NCBI GenBank assembly: GCA_028873595.1
Contig: JAPPOV010000036.1
Coordinates: forward strand, 1 to 64,000
DNA: 64,000 nt
Direction: 5' to 3'
Source of the DNA: Gemmatimonadota bacterium
GTDB lineage: Bacteria; Gemmatimonadota; Gemmatimonadetes; Longimicrobiales; Gaopeijiaceae
How positions within the stretch are numbered: position 1 is the stretch's first letter; each line of letters starts with the position of its first letter. Both the position numbers and the translations under genes were made by a program. Below, one piece after another: positions 42,585 through 52,286 of this stretch. The notes under the pieces were generated by a model. That model saw only the letters and a list, made by a program, of their open reading frames with translations, was not told the origin of the DNA and made no database searches.

Positions 42585-43843
42585 GCTTCCCCGCGGATAA
42601 GGTCCTGGTAGGTCTCTCGACGCCGGCCAACCCGAACGTCGGAGCCGTCGACCAGCACCTCCGCCGGGCGCAGACGCCCATTATAGTTCGAAGCCATCGA
42701 GAAGCCGTACGCCCCGGAGGTGCGTACGGCGAGTAACTCACCCTCGCGGGGCTCGGGCAGCGGGCGATTCAGGGCGAGAAAGTCGCCCGTCTCACAGATC
42801 GGACCCACGACATCGACGGTCACATTCCCACGTTCGCCGATCGCTCCGGCGGGCTCGATGGCATGATAGCCGCCGTAGTGACTCGGTCGAATGAGCTCAC
42901 TCATTCCCCCGTCCACGATCACGAACGTCTTCGGGCCCCCGTCTTTTACGTACTGAACTCGGGTCAGGAAGACGCCGGCTTCCCCGACGAGCGAGCGGCC
43001 GGGCTCGAGGACGAGTCGAAGCCCGGCATCCATGACCCGCGGTACGACCTCCGCCGCCAGGCGGCAGAGATCGAGAGCAGGTCCGTGACCGTAGCTGATC
43101 CCGAAACCACCCCCGATGTCGAGGTATTCGAGCGGGATGCCTTCCTGGCGCAGCTCGGTAACGACTCCAAGGACACGATCGAGGGCCCGAACGTAAGGGC
43201 CCGTGTCGACGATCTGCGAGCCGATGTGTACGTCGATGCCGATGGGATCGAGCGAGTCCCGCTCGAGAGCCCAGCGATACAGCGCTCGAGTCTCTTCCCA
43301 GGGTACACCGAACTTCGTCTCCGAATGCCCGGTCGCCGTGAATTCATGGGGCGTGGCTGCGGCCACGTCAGGATTCACTCGGATTCCGAACCGAGCTCGC
43401 ATACCCTTACCCGCAGCCACCCGCTCGATGCGAGCGAGCTCGGACCGGCTCTCGACGTTGAACGCGTAGATACCCTCGTCCAGAGCGTAGGCGATCTCCT
43501 CCTCCGACTTGCCGACACCGGCAAAAACGATGTCTGATGGGTCGATCCCGGCAGAACGGGCCCGAAACAGCTCCCCACCACTTGTGATGTCGGCGCCGCA
43601 GCCGAGCGATTCGAGCTCGCGGAGGAGCGACAGATTCCCGTTGGCCTTCACGGAATACGCCAGCAGCGGGTCGGCACCCTGGAACGCCTCCCGAAAGGCG
43701 GCAACCCGACGGCGAATCCATGCCAGGTCATAGACGTACAGGGGCGTCCCGAACGTGTCGGCGAGGTCCTCGAGGGGCACCTCGCCGCACACCACACGCC
43801 CATCGACGCGGGGAAAAGGCTGGGTCAGTACGCCCTGGCCCAA
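42581..43843 (-). CDS. lysA: Diaminopimelate decarboxylase
   Basis: 420 residues from the TTG at 43843, which overlaps the proS 3' end by 19 bases; no ATG or GTG lies nearby in frame. PLP site: [15 protein letters not shown] (Lys). Other blocks are [23 protein letters not shown] and [14 protein letters not shown] (the Cys-Glu active-site motif). It decarboxylates meso-diaminopimelate to lysine. Meso-DAP could come from the DapL-like aminotransferase at 21408-22571. It is translationally coupled to guaA. Confidence 0.96.
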   Translation of the reverse strand: MGQGVLTQPFPRVDGRVVCGEVPLEDLADTFGTPLYVYDLAWIRRRVAAFREAFQGADPLLAYSVKANGNLSLLRELESLGCGADITSGGELFRARSAGIDPSDIVFAGVGKSEEEIAYALDEGIYAFNVESRSELARIERVAAGKGMRARFGIRVNPDVAAATPHEFTATGHSETKFGVPWEETRALYRWALERDSLDPIGIDVHIGSQIVDTGPYVRALDRVLGVVTELRQEGIPLEYLDIGGGFGISYGHGPALDLCRLAAEVVPRVMDAGLRLVLEPGRSLVGEAGVFLTRVQYVKDGGPKTFVIVDGGMSELIRPSHYGGYHAIEPAGAIGERGNVTVDVVGPICETGDFLALNRPLPEPREGELLAVRTSGAYGFSMASNYNGRLRPAEVLVDGSDVRVGRRRETYQDLIRGEA

Positions 43844-45285
43844 GCCACCTCCGTCACCGAGTCACCTGAGCCGGACACACACTTGCTCGGCGTCTCCGCA
43901 GAGCGGAACTCGTCACCCGGCAGGCACCGGATCGTAGCCTTGGTGCGCTCCTTTACAGCGTCTTCTACTGCGGGCTCACCATTCCATCCGGTGAAGACGA
44001 AACCTGCTCCGCCATCGAGCGCTTCCTCGAGCTCCTCGAGGCTCTTCACCCCGCGCACCGTGTTCTCTTCCCGGCGCGCCTTCGCGGCGTCCCGCAGTTC
44101 GGACTGGAACGCCTCGAGGAGGTCTGGCATTTCGGCGACAGCCTGAGCTTCCGGGAGAAACGACTTCCGCTTCGCACCGTCGGGGACCACACGACGTGCA
44201 AGCGCGACAGAACCCTTCTCGAGATCCTTCGGCCCGATCTCCAGGCGGAACGGGACGCCCTTTCGCTCCCACTCGTAGTACTTCGCACCGGGGGAGAGGT
44301 TGTCCCGAGCATCGATCTTCACCCGCACACCAGCGGCTTTCAGGCGGCCCGCGACCTCATCGACCTTCTCGAGAACCGCGCTCGGATCGTCACCTTTGAG
44401 GATCGGGACAATCACGACCTGGATCGGAGCGAGTCGCGGCGGCACGATCAGCCCGCTGTCGTCACCGTGCGTCATCACGAGGCCACCGATCAGACGGGTC
44501 GAGACACCCCACGAAGTGTTCCAGGCGTACTCTTCCTGGCCAGCTTCCGATTGGAATTTCAAGTCGAACTGCTTCGCGAAGTTCTGCCCCAGGAAGTGAG
44601 ATGTGCCCGCCTGAAGCGCCTTGTTGTCCTGCATCAGCGCTTCACAGGAATAGCTGCGCACGGCACCGGCGAACTTCTCCGACTCCGATTTGAGACCCGT
44701 AATGGGCGGCATACCGATCCAGTCCTCCATGAACGTCCGGTACAGGCCCAGGATCATCAGGGTCTCTTCTTCGGCCTCTTGTGCCGTCGCATGCGCGGTA
44801 TGCCCTTCCTGCCAGAGAAATTCGGCGGTGCGCAGGAAGAGACGCGTGCGCATTTCCCATCGCATGACGTTGGCCCACTGGTTCATGAGGATCGGGAGGT
44901 CCCGATAGCTCTGTACCCATTTGGCGTACATCGAATAGATGATCGTTTCCGACGTCGGTCGGATGACGTACGGCTCCTCGAGTTCTTTTCCCCCGGCCTG
45001 TGTGACGACAGCCAGTTCGGGAGCAAAGCCCTCGACATGCTCCTTCTCCTTCTCGATGAACGACATGGGGATCAGAAGAGGGAAGTACGCGTTCTCGTGC
45101 CCCGTTTCCTTGAACATGTCGTCCAGGGCTCGCTGCATGTTCTCCCAGATCCCGTACCCCCACGGCCGGATCACCATGCTGCCGCGCACCGGTGAGTAGT
45201 CGGCCAGCTCGGCGCGCTGCACCACCTCGTTGTACCAGGTCGCGAAGTCTTCACTGCGCGGTGTCAGCTTCTTGTCGTCAGCCAT
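43825..45285 (-). CDS. proS: Prolyl-tRNA synthetase, archaeal/eukaryotic type
   Basis: 486 residues from the ATG at 45285; the upstream frame is the shadow of the small membrane gene, which ends eight bases inside this start. Class II motif 2 is YVIRPTSETIIYSMYAKWV with RWEMRTRLFLRTAEFLWQEGHTAH. The core then goes directly to GGLVMTHGDDSGLIVPPRL with no insertion (editing) domain, and the anticodon domain has VVIVPILKGDD. The extra C-terminal zinc-type region ends in WARAY. This is the shorter archaeal/eukaryotic form and not the ~570-residue bacterial form, so proofreading may rely on a free YbaK-type deacylase. Confidence 0.95.
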   Translation of the reverse strand: MADDKKLTPRSEDFATWYNEVVQRAELADYSPVRGSMVIRPWGYGIWENMQRALDDMFKETGHENAYFPLLIPMSFIEKEKEHVEGFAPELAVVTQAGGKELEEPYVIRPTSETIIYSMYAKWVQSYRDLPILMNQWANVMRWEMRTRLFLRTAEFLWQEGHTAHATAQEAEEETLMILGLYRTFMEDWIGMPPITGLKSESEKFAGAVRSYSCEALMQDNKALQAGTSHFLGQNFAKQFDLKFQSEAGQEEYAWNTSWGVSTRLIGGLVMTHGDDSGLIVPPRLAPIQVVIVPILKGDDPSAVLEKVDEVAGRLKAAGVRVKIDARDNLSPGAKYYEWERKGVPFRLEIGPKDLEKGSVALARRVVPDGAKRKSFLPEAQAVAEMPDLLEAFQSELRDAAKARREENTVRGVKSLEELEEALDGGAGFVFTGWNGEPAVEDAVKERTKATIRCLPGDEFRSAETPSKCVSGSGDSVTEVAWARAY

Positions 45286-45634
45286 CGTTGGAAATCCAGT
45301 TCTTCGCTCGGGTTTTCTCCGCCCGCTCGTTCTTTCGAATTTGGATGATCGCGGCTCCACCCGGGATCACGAAGAGGAGCATCGACGCCACGATCCACGT
45401 CTGTCGCACACTCCATCCCACAGTCGCGCCCATCACCCAGGCGACCAGTGCACCCCCAGCCATCGCCATCAGAGCGCCGGCGCCCCAGACCACCCACTCC
45501 AGAACGTTGAGACGCCGGATCGCGCGCTGTGTCACCTCCCGCGCCTGCTCCGCGGCTTCTCGTTCCGCTCGGTCCACCTTGGCGTTTCGCTTCTTGTGAG
45601 GCTTCGTTCGCCCCTGCGTCCTGCGGCGATTCAT
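45278..45634 (-). CDS. Small membrane protein with basic N-terminus
   Basis: 118 residues. The first ~40 residues are highly basic (RRRTQGRTKPHKKRNAKVDR) and then helical (EREAAEQAREVTQRAIRRL). Two membrane segments follow: about 47-68 (VWGAGALMAMAGGALVAWV) and 80-96 (WIVASMLLFVIPGGAAII). The C-terminus is again basic. It is held between hisS (ATGA overlap) and proS (8-nt overlap). A cytoplasmic basic tail could bind RNA or the membrane surface, but no family is recognised. It may be a phylum-specific small protein. Confidence 0.8.
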   Translation of the reverse strand: MNRRRTQGRTKPHKKRNAKVDRAEREAAEQAREVTQRAIRRLNVLEWVVWGAGALMAMAGGALVAWVMGATVGWSVRQTWIVASMLLFVIPGGAAIIQIRKNERAEKTRAKNWISNDG

Positions 45635-46914
45635 CCGACGTCCCCGATCGGGATCTCCTGCTGCTCGCCAGACGTCATGTCGCGCTCGACCACCACCCCT
45701 CTCTGTAGCTCGTCGGGCCCCACGATCAACACGGCCTTCGCGCCTTCGCGTGCCGCCACCTTCAGCTGCTTCCCCACACCCTGGATCCTCAGGGCGTACG
45801 CCACCACATGCCCCCGATCCCTAAGGTCGTGCGCGAGTCGAAGCGCTGCAGCCCGCTCATCTTCCGAGACCGACACGATGAAATAGTCCAGGCTCCTCTC
45901 ATATGCAGGGATGAGGCCGCGGTCAGCGAGAAGCTCGCCCAGCACTACGTCACCCAAGCCGAATCCGACGGCCGGAAGCGGTTCACCTCCAACGCGTTCA
46001 AGCAGACGGTCGTAGCGGCCACCTCCACAAATCGCCCGCAACTCGCCCTTACGATCGAACAGTTCGAAGACGATACCCGTGTAGTACGCGAGGCCGCGAA
46101 CGATGCGCAAATCGAGCTGGACGAAGTCACCCAGGCCCATCGCCTCGAGCACCGCGACATACTCGCGCAACCGCTGCAGCTCTGGCGCGACCGCTTCGTC
46201 TTGGCCGAAGATCTCCGCGACGTCATCCAGATCGGATGCGTCGAGCATCCGCCGCAGCGCTCCGATCTGAAGGTCGTCGAGTCCCACATCGTCGGCGAAG
46301 AGTCGGTCCGCCTTGTCCTCCGGAAGACGGTCGATCTTGTCGATCACGGCGAACGCCACCCCGAGGCGGTCGTCATCGACACCGATCACTCCGAGGAGTG
46401 CCGTGAGGAGTCGACGATCCGACACGCGGGCCGCAAAGTCGTCCGCCGTGAGTCCGAGTTCTCGCAGACCGTCGATGGCGATCGCGGCCACCTCGGCGTC
46501 CGCAGCGACACCCGCCTCTCCCACGATATCCACATTCCACTGGAAGTGCTCGCGGAGACGCCCGCGCTGCGCACGCTCGTACCGAAAGAGCTGAGGCATC
46601 GAAAACCAGCGGATTGGTTTGCTGAGTCCGCGGCTGCGCTCAGCAAGGATCCGGGCGAGAGATGGAGTCATTTCGGGTCGCAGTGCGACCGCTCGATCTC
46701 CCTTGTCCACGAAGTTGTAGAGCTGTCCGACGATCTCTTCTCCACTCTTCTCCACGTAGAGGCCAAGAGATTCGAGAGGCGGTCCGTCATACTCCTCGAA
46801 GCCGTACCGACGTGCGACGCGACGCCACGCACGCTGAATGTGTGCGCGTCGAGCAAACTCCTCGGGCGGGAAGTCCCGGAAACCCGGGAGTCTGGCGAAT
46901 TCCTGAGAGGCCAC
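45631..46914 (-). CDS. hisS: Histidyl-tRNA synthetase
   Basis: 427 residues from a GTG at 46914. Motif 2 region: VALRPEMTPSLARIL and LFRYERAQRGRLREHFQWN. The HisA signatures are the GLAYYTGIVFELFDR block and CGGGRYDRLLERVGG. The anticodon domain lies at the end (FIVSVSEDERAAALRLA). It charges tRNA(His). It follows folC, and a 5-bp dyad in the 38-base gap (46937-46951) might attenuate. It is coupled to the small membrane gene by ATGA. Confidence 0.97.
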   Translation of the reverse strand: MASQEFARLPGFRDFPPEEFARRAHIQRAWRRVARRYGFEEYDGPPLESLGLYVEKSGEEIVGQLYNFVDKGDRAVALRPEMTPSLARILAERSRGLSKPIRWFSMPQLFRYERAQRGRLREHFQWNVDIVGEAGVAADAEVAAIAIDGLRELGLTADDFAARVSDRRLLTALLGVIGVDDDRLGVAFAVIDKIDRLPEDKADRLFADDVGLDDLQIGALRRMLDASDLDDVAEIFGQDEAVAPELQRLREYVAVLEAMGLGDFVQLDLRIVRGLAYYTGIVFELFDRKGELRAICGGGRYDRLLERVGGEPLPAVGFGLGDVVLGELLADRGLIPAYERSLDYFIVSVSEDERAAALRLAHDLRDRGHVVAYALRIQGVGKQLKVAAREGAKAVLIVGPDELQRGVVVERDMTSGEQQEIPIGDVG

Positions 46915-46952
46915 GGACGGTCGAACTTCGGGGGTTGGACCGGAGGGGTCCG

Positions 46953-48278
46953 TCAGAGCCGAAATCTACCCTGACCCGCCAGAGTATCCAGACCCAGCAG
47001 TGTCATCGCCGGCCCTACCGAGTGTGCGGATCCGGTCACCACCACTGTCCCCTCACCCGCACGACGACGCGCTCTCTCGAGCGCCTCCCGGAACTCGGGC
47101 ACCACCCGTACGAGGGTGATCGAGTCCACCAGGTCCGCAGCTGCCACCGGATCCCATTGTCGATCCGCGGGTGCGGTAGGGGGTCTCGTCAGATACGCGG
47201 CGTCCGTCCGCGACAGCAAAGGGGGCAGCATCGAGCGCCAATCCTTGTCACCAAGGACGCCCACCAAAGCCACGAGCGGACGCGGCAACTCGAGCCGGTC
47301 GATGGTGTCCACCAGCGACATGACCCCCGCGGTGTTGTGCGCCACGTCGAACAGGAACGTACAGCCGTCGATCACCCGGATCTCGTCTCGACCCGGGTGC
47401 ACGACGGAGGCGATTCCATCGATGAGGTCGGTGCGAGAGGGTCGCCACGACTCCCCCATTCGCGCGAGTACACCAACAGAAAGAGCCGCATTGATCGCCT
47501 GGTGGTGACCGACCAGTGGCGTCGACAGCGAGAGATCTCCCCAGCATGCTGTAGACACGGCCAGGCGGGTCCCGTCCCGCGTCACGGTGACGTTACGGAT
47601 CGACTCTTCGTCGACATGCGTGTACGGTGCGCCCACCGAGATGGCCCGATCATGGAGCACCTTCCTAATCGACGGTCGTGCTTCTGCCGTCACGAACGGG
47701 ACGCCGGCCTTGACGATGCCCGCCTTCTCGCTAGCGATCGCCTCGAGCGTGTCACCCAGGTAGTCGGCGTGGTCCATGGCGACATTCGTGATCGCGGTCA
47801 CCTCGGGCCGGATCACGTTCGTCGAGTCGAGACGCCCTCCCAGCCCCACTTCCATGACCGCGATTTCGATATTCTCCCTCGCAAACGCGAGCATCGCGAG
47901 GACGGTGACCGCCTCGAAAAACGACAGCCCGTTGTCCGAGATCGGCCCCGAGGCCTCATCCGCGTATGCTATGAGACGACCTTCGTCGATCGGTACGCCG
48001 TCGACGAGCATGCGCTCACGGATCGAGCAAAGGTGGGGCGAGGTGTACGCGCCGGTGCGCTTCCCTGCCTTCTGCATCACGGCACCAAGGGTCGAGGTAA
48101 CCGACCCCTTCCCATTGGTGCCTCCGACGTGGAGCGTCGCATATGCACGGTGCGGATCGCCAAGCGCGGCCAGTGCCCCCTCTGTCCGCTCGAGGCCCCA
48201 TTGCACCCCGGTCGCGAGAACCGGGAAGAGCCGGCCCGCGAGCGGATCGGCAAAGAACCCGTCCGTCAGTCGCTCCAT
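46953..48278 (-). CDS. folC: Folylpolyglutamate / dihydrofolate synthase
   Basis: 441 residues. Mur-ligase superfamily: the P-loop is LHVGGTNGKGSVTSTLGAV, then GAYTSPHLCSIRERMLVDG, the omega loop and Glu/His metal sites in AVMEVGLGGRLDSTNVI, and the C-terminal domain with DVAHNTAGVMSL. It adds glutamate to folates and perhaps to dihydropteroate. Its first 13 bases overlap the accD stop region, so accD and folC are coupled as in many bacteria. Confidence 0.96.
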   Translation of the reverse strand: MERLTDGFFADPLAGRLFPVLATGVQWGLERTEGALAALGDPHRAYATLHVGGTNGKGSVTSTLGAVMQKAGKRTGAYTSPHLCSIRERMLVDGVPIDEGRLIAYADEASGPISDNGLSFFEAVTVLAMLAFARENIEIAVMEVGLGGRLDSTNVIRPEVTAITNVAMDHADYLGDTLEAIASEKAGIVKAGVPFVTAEARPSIRKVLHDRAISVGAPYTHVDEESIRNVTVTRDGTRLAVSTACWGDLSLSTPLVGHHQAINAALSVGVLARMGESWRPSRTDLIDGIASVVHPGRDEIRVIDGCTFLFDVAHNTAGVMSLVDTIDRLELPRPLVALVGVLGDKDWRSMLPPLLSRTDAAYLTRPPTAPADRQWDPVAAADLVDSITLVRVVPEFREALERARRRAGEGTVVVTGSAHSVGPAMTLLGLDTLAGQGRFRL

Positions 48279-49114
48279 CCGGCGAACTGATGCCGGAGGA
48301 TCGTGCCCACCATCGCCTTCAGCTCACGTCGGTCCACAACACGGTCGACCATGCCATGCTCCTGTAAGAACTCCGCTCGCTGGAAGCCCTGAGGCAGTTC
48401 CTGCTTGATCGTCTCTTCGATCACGCGCGGTCCGGCGAATCCGATCAGCGCACCGGGTTCCGCCAGATTCACGTCTCCCAGCATCGCGTAGGACGCCGTC
48501 ACGCCCCCGGTCGTCGGGTGAGTGAGGATCGAGATGAACGGAAGCCCTTCGTCGTGGATCCGCGCCAGAACAGTTGACGTCTTGGCCATCTGCATGAGGG
48601 AGTAAATGCCCTCCTGCATCCGGGCTCCTCCCGAGGCACTGACAATCATGAACGGGATCTTCTTCTTGAGCGCCACAAGCCCCGCCCGGGCAATCTTCTC
48701 ACCCACCACGGAGCCCATCGAGCCTCCGATGAAGTCGAAGTCCATGACGGCGAGTACCACGTCGATCCCTTCGAGTGTTCCGGTCCCCGACAGAAGGCCC
48801 TCGTTCTTGCCCTTCGCCTCGGCAGCCGCGATTCGGGTCGGGTAGTCCTTCAAATCGGAGAAGCCGAGGGGGTCCGCGGCCCTCAGGTCAGCATCAAATT
48901 CCTCGAACGACCCGGCGTCCATAAGGATGCTGATGTAGGCGTGCGCCCCAATCCGCAGGTGATATCCGCACGTGGGGCATACGTTCAGATTTTGCGCGAG
49001 ACGTTCGCGATACAGGATCTCACCGCAGCCCTTGCATTTGTCGAAGACGTCCGTCGGTACGTCCCGGCGGTCTTCGGCCTTGAGCGGCTTCTTGTCCTTG
49101 CGGAACCAGGCCAT
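48266..49114 (-). CDS. accD: Acetyl-CoA carboxylase carboxyltransferase subunit beta
   Basis: 282 residues from the ATG at 49114, preceded by AGGAG; upstream frame to 49300 is a shadow of rodA. A zinc ribbon, CKGCG...CPTCGYH, opens the protein. The crotonase-fold core has SASGGARMQEGIYSLMQMAK, HPTTGGVTASYAMLGD and FAGPRVIEETIKQELP. With AccA it transfers the carboxyl group to acetyl-CoA to make malonyl-CoA. accA is not in the window. Confidence 0.97.
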   Translation of the reverse strand: MAWFRKDKKPLKAEDRRDVPTDVFDKCKGCGEILYRERLAQNLNVCPTCGYHLRIGAHAYISILMDAGSFEEFDADLRAADPLGFSDLKDYPTRIAAAEAKGKNEGLLSGTGTLEGIDVVLAVMDFDFIGGSMGSVVGEKIARAGLVALKKKIPFMIVSASGGARMQEGIYSLMQMAKTSTVLARIHDEGLPFISILTHPTTGGVTASYAMLGDVNLAEPGALIGFAGPRVIEETIKQELPQGFQRAEFLQEHGMVDRVVDRRELKAMVGTILRHQFAGWSD

Positions 49115-49143
49115 GGGGCTCCTGTCGCTACAAATCGTATGAG

Positions 49144-50385
49144 TCAGGTGCGTTCGTGCGCGACCCGAACCGCGATCGCTACGGCCACCCACGACATGAG
49201 GAGGAAGGTCCCTCCGTAACTCACGAACGGGAGAGGAATCCCCGTGATCGGCACCACGCCGACCGTCATCCCCACGTTCACGAACACGTGGACCAGCCAC
49301 GCTCCGAAGATACCGAGGAGCACCAAGCCGGCAAAGGGCGACTCAGCTCGTCCGGCCAGGCGCACGAGCCTCGTGAGTACGTACGCAAAGCCCAGGATCG
49401 TCAGCGTTGTACCGACGAAACCGAGCTCCTCTCCAACCACGCTGAAGATGAAGTCCGTATGCTGTTCCGGAAGGAAGTCGAGCCGCTTCTGAGCGCCGTG
49501 CGTGAAGCCCTGGCCCCAGAATTCGCCACTCCCGAGGGCGACCTTGGACTGGATCACCTGGTAACCGGCCCCTCGAGGATCAACCTCGGGATCGAGGAAG
49601 ACCAGAATGCGGTTGCGTTGATAGGTGGCGAGCGAGTCCCAGAGCGGTCGTGCGAGGGTTGCCGAGGCGAAGTTCGCGAGCACCAGAGCGACCGACTCGA
49701 ACAGGAAAAGGCGAGAACCCAGGAAGAGGATCATGCACCCGATCACGATCAGGATATACGTCGACCAGATTACCGTGTCGGATGCCAGAAACAGTCCGAC
49801 CACCGGACTCGCGACGAGCACGAGCAGCCAGACGGGTGTTGCCGCCCAGTACAGCATCGCGAAAAGAATCCCCACGAACGCCATCCCGGTACCCAAGTCG
49901 GGCTGCAGCATCACGAGACCCAGGGGAAGCCCGACGACCGCACCGGGCATGATGAGGTCGCGAACCGAGGTGAGGCCGGTGTCACGGGTCGACAGCAACT
50001 GAGCCAGCCAGAGTATGGTCGCGATCTTCGCAATCTCCGCGGGCTGGAACCCGAAACCCCCGATGCTGATCCACGATTTCACGCCCGCTGCCGTGCCCCG
50101 CCCTTCGCCGATGACGAGTGTGAGCGCGAGCAAGACCACGCTGACGATATACGCCGGGAGCGCCGCCCACTCGATCCAGCGGACCGAAATCCGCGATATC
50201 GTCGAGAACGCCACCAGAGCGATCACCAGCCATCGTGACTGGCGAATCCACGCTTCAGCCGTCACTGCATTCGGTACGTGGACCTGGCCAGCGGAATAGA
50301 TCATCGCGATGCCAAATGTGCTCAGCGCGAGGATCCCCAACACAAGCGGCCGATCAAGGGTCCAGCGATCGAGCATCGCCGCCAT
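49144..50385 (-). CDS. rodA: Rod-shape SEDS glycosyltransferase RodA
   Basis: 413 residues with about ten membrane segments. SEDS motifs include GVKSWISIGGFGFQPAEIAK, LQPDLGTGMAFV and FIFSVVGEELGFVGTTL. The C-terminus has GIPLPFVSYGGTFLLM. It polymerises peptidoglycan glycan strands together with PBP2 for elongation. Its ATG shares one base with the PBP2 stop (TGATG) and has GGAGG a few bases upstream, so the pair is tightly coupled. Confidence 0.97.
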   Translation of the reverse strand: MAAMLDRWTLDRPLVLGILALSTFGIAMIYSAGQVHVPNAVTAEAWIRQSRWLVIALVAFSTISRISVRWIEWAALPAYIVSVVLLALTLVIGEGRGTAAGVKSWISIGGFGFQPAEIAKIATILWLAQLLSTRDTGLTSVRDLIMPGAVVGLPLGLVMLQPDLGTGMAFVGILFAMLYWAATPVWLLVLVASPVVGLFLASDTVIWSTYILIVIGCMILFLGSRLFLFESVALVLANFASATLARPLWDSLATYQRNRILVFLDPEVDPRGAGYQVIQSKVALGSGEFWGQGFTHGAQKRLDFLPEQHTDFIFSVVGEELGFVGTTLTILGFAYVLTRLVRLAGRAESPFAGLVLLGIFGAWLVHVFVNVGMTVGVVPITGIPLPFVSYGGTFLLMSWVAVAIAVRVAHERT

Positions 50386-52286
50386 CAGTCGCCTCCCCCC
50401 TGCGCCTGGGCCCTGGCCTCGAAGGCCTGAGGGAAGCGCTCCCGGTACCAGGGCGGGACGGGGCCGGTCATGATGTGTTCTCGGTAGGTCTGGATCGTGT
50501 CGATCGGCATGCCGCGCTTGCTACGCAGGTAATAGTCGGCCGCCTTCGCGACGATCGGGGCCGCCACCTGACCGCCGCTCTCCCCGTATTCGACGATCGC
50601 CACAACGACGATTTCGGGCGCGCCACCGGGTAGCCCTGCCATCCCGGCAAACCACGCATGGTCCTCCGCGAGGCCACGGACGCTCAGTGGGTTCTGCCCC
50701 GTTCCTGTCTTCCCGATAACGTCCCAGTACTGGAGCGCGGTTCCGAAGTGGGCCGTGCCGCCGGGGGCCGTTACCATGCGCAGGCCCTCTTGAAGAGAGG
50801 CGATGTGGTTGGGCGCCAGATTCAATTCCCAACCCTCGACCACGGGAGCGTCACGCGCGATCGACGGGGCCGGCGCTGATCCGTCACCGGCGAGCGCCAC
50901 ATAGAACTGCGCCATCTTGAGCGGAGTCTGAGAATTCGGCCCCTGGCCAATGGCCAGATTCAGAGCCTCCCCCTCCGTCGGCCGGTAACCGAAAACCTCC
51001 TGCCAGTACTCCGGCCCCCGGGGGAAGATGCCACGGCTCTCCTGGGGCAGGTCGACTCCGCACTGCGTGCTGAACCCGATCTCGGTGGAACGATCGAGGA
51101 GCTGATCGAGACCAAGCCTCAGGCCAAGCTGGTAGAAGTACACATCGCACGAGTTCCCGATCGCTTCAGCCAGCGTGTTGAACCCGTGGCCTGATCGATC
51201 CCAGCAACCCCAGAAGCGGTTGCCCCAGAACCAGGTACCTTCGCACGGGTCAGGCATGACTTCGTCCGGGGTGACGACGCCCGCGTCGAGTGCGATCCCC
51301 GCAGACGCCAGCTTCCATGTCGACGCCGGTGCATACAGGCCGAGCACTGCCCGATCGAAGAGAGGCTTCGCCTCGTCCCCGTTCAGGCCAGCCCATGTAT
51401 CCACGTCGATACCGCCGGTAAACAGGTTCGGATCGTACCCGGGCGCTGAGTACATCGCGAGTACGCCACCGTCCTCAGGGTCGAGCGCGACAACCGCGCC
51501 CGACATCGAATCCGGGAAGATCTGGTGGATCCACTGCTGCAGCCCGAAGTCGAGATTCAGATGAAGGTCCTCCCCCTCGACAGGCGCTACCCGCTCCACG
51601 CCGGCAAAGTCCCCAACGATGCGTCCGCGGGCATCGAACTCGACCCAGCGAACGCCCTGACGGCCCTGAAGCGTCGATTCGTATTGCCGCTCGATCCCAA
51701 TCTTTCCGACGATCATGCCCGCCTCGTAGAGCGAGTCCGGAAACGTCGGCGTGGCGAGTTCTTCTGCCGTGACCTCACCCACATAGCCTGTGAGGTGGCC
51801 TGCCGCCGCGCCGAGGTGGTAGCGTCGTCGGGGCCGCATGTCGATGTAGACACCCGGAAAATCAGCACGCCGCTCCTCGATGGCCGAAACGACCGCGAAG
51901 TCCGCGTCGGAATCGATGATGACTTCTCGACCGAAACGACGTAGTCGGGCAATAATCCGCTCTCTGTGCTCTTCCGAGAGCTCCATATGCTCCGACATCC
52001 GATTGAGCGTCGCTCGCACCGAGTCGATCGGGCCCGGCAGGATCGTGACCGAGTACCCTGGCACGTTGTCGGCAATGATCACGCCATTGCGGTCGTAGAT
52101 CGTTCCACGGGGTGCCGGGATCGGAAGGATCCGAACACGATTGGAGCTCGCGCGGAGAACCCAGCCCTCAGACTGGATCACTTGCACACGGAAGAACGCC
52201 AGGATCAGCACACCGAGGATGACGCCGGTGGCGGCGTACATCCCAAGAGCGCGTCGACGTCGGGCATGTGGGTGATAGATGCTCAC
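50385..52286 (-). CDS. mrdA: Penicillin-binding protein 2 (elongation transpeptidase)
   Basis: 633 residues with one N-terminal membrane anchor (GVILGVLILAFFRVQVI). The pedestal domain has PRGTIYDRNGVIIADN and DMRPRRRYHLGAAAGHLTGYVG. The transpeptidase domain has the catalytic S-T-W-K (APASTWKLASAG), the SxN-type triad GNSCDVYFYQ (Ser-Cys-Asp), and KTGTGQN. It cross-links peptidoglycan during rod elongation with RodA. It overlaps mreD by ATGA. Confidence 0.97.
   Translation of the reverse strand: MSIYHPHARRRRALGMYAATGVILGVLILAFFRVQVIQSEGWVLRASSNRVRILPIPAPRGTIYDRNGVIIADNVPGYSVTILPGPIDSVRATLNRMSEHMELSEEHRERIIARLRRFGREVIIDSDADFAVVSAIEERRADFPGVYIDMRPRRRYHLGAAAGHLTGYVGEVTAEELATPTFPDSLYEAGMIVGKIGIERQYESTLQGRQGVRWVEFDARGRIVGDFAGVERVAPVEGEDLHLNLDFGLQQWIHQIFPDSMSGAVVALDPEDGGVLAMYSAPGYDPNLFTGGIDVDTWAGLNGDEAKPLFDRAVLGLYAPASTWKLASAGIALDAGVVTPDEVMPDPCEGTWFWGNRFWGCWDRSGHGFNTLAEAIGNSCDVYFYQLGLRLGLDQLLDRSTEIGFSTQCGVDLPQESRGIFPRGPEYWQEVFGYRPTEGEALNLAIGQGPNSQTPLKMAQFYVALAGDGSAPAPSIARDAPVVEGWELNLAPNHIASLQEGLRMVTAPGGTAHFGTALQYWDVIGKTGTGQNPLSVRGLAEDHAWFAGMAGLPGGAPEIVVVAIVEYGESGGQVAAPIVAKAADYYLRSKRGMPIDTIQTYREHIMTGPVPPWYRERFPQAFEARAQAQGGGD

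Noticed and set aside
46662-48290. 542-residue rightward frame opposite folC and hisS
   Set aside because: The longest antisense frame, but both sense genes are essential and complete. Its Arg/His-rich sequence is typical of a codon shadow.
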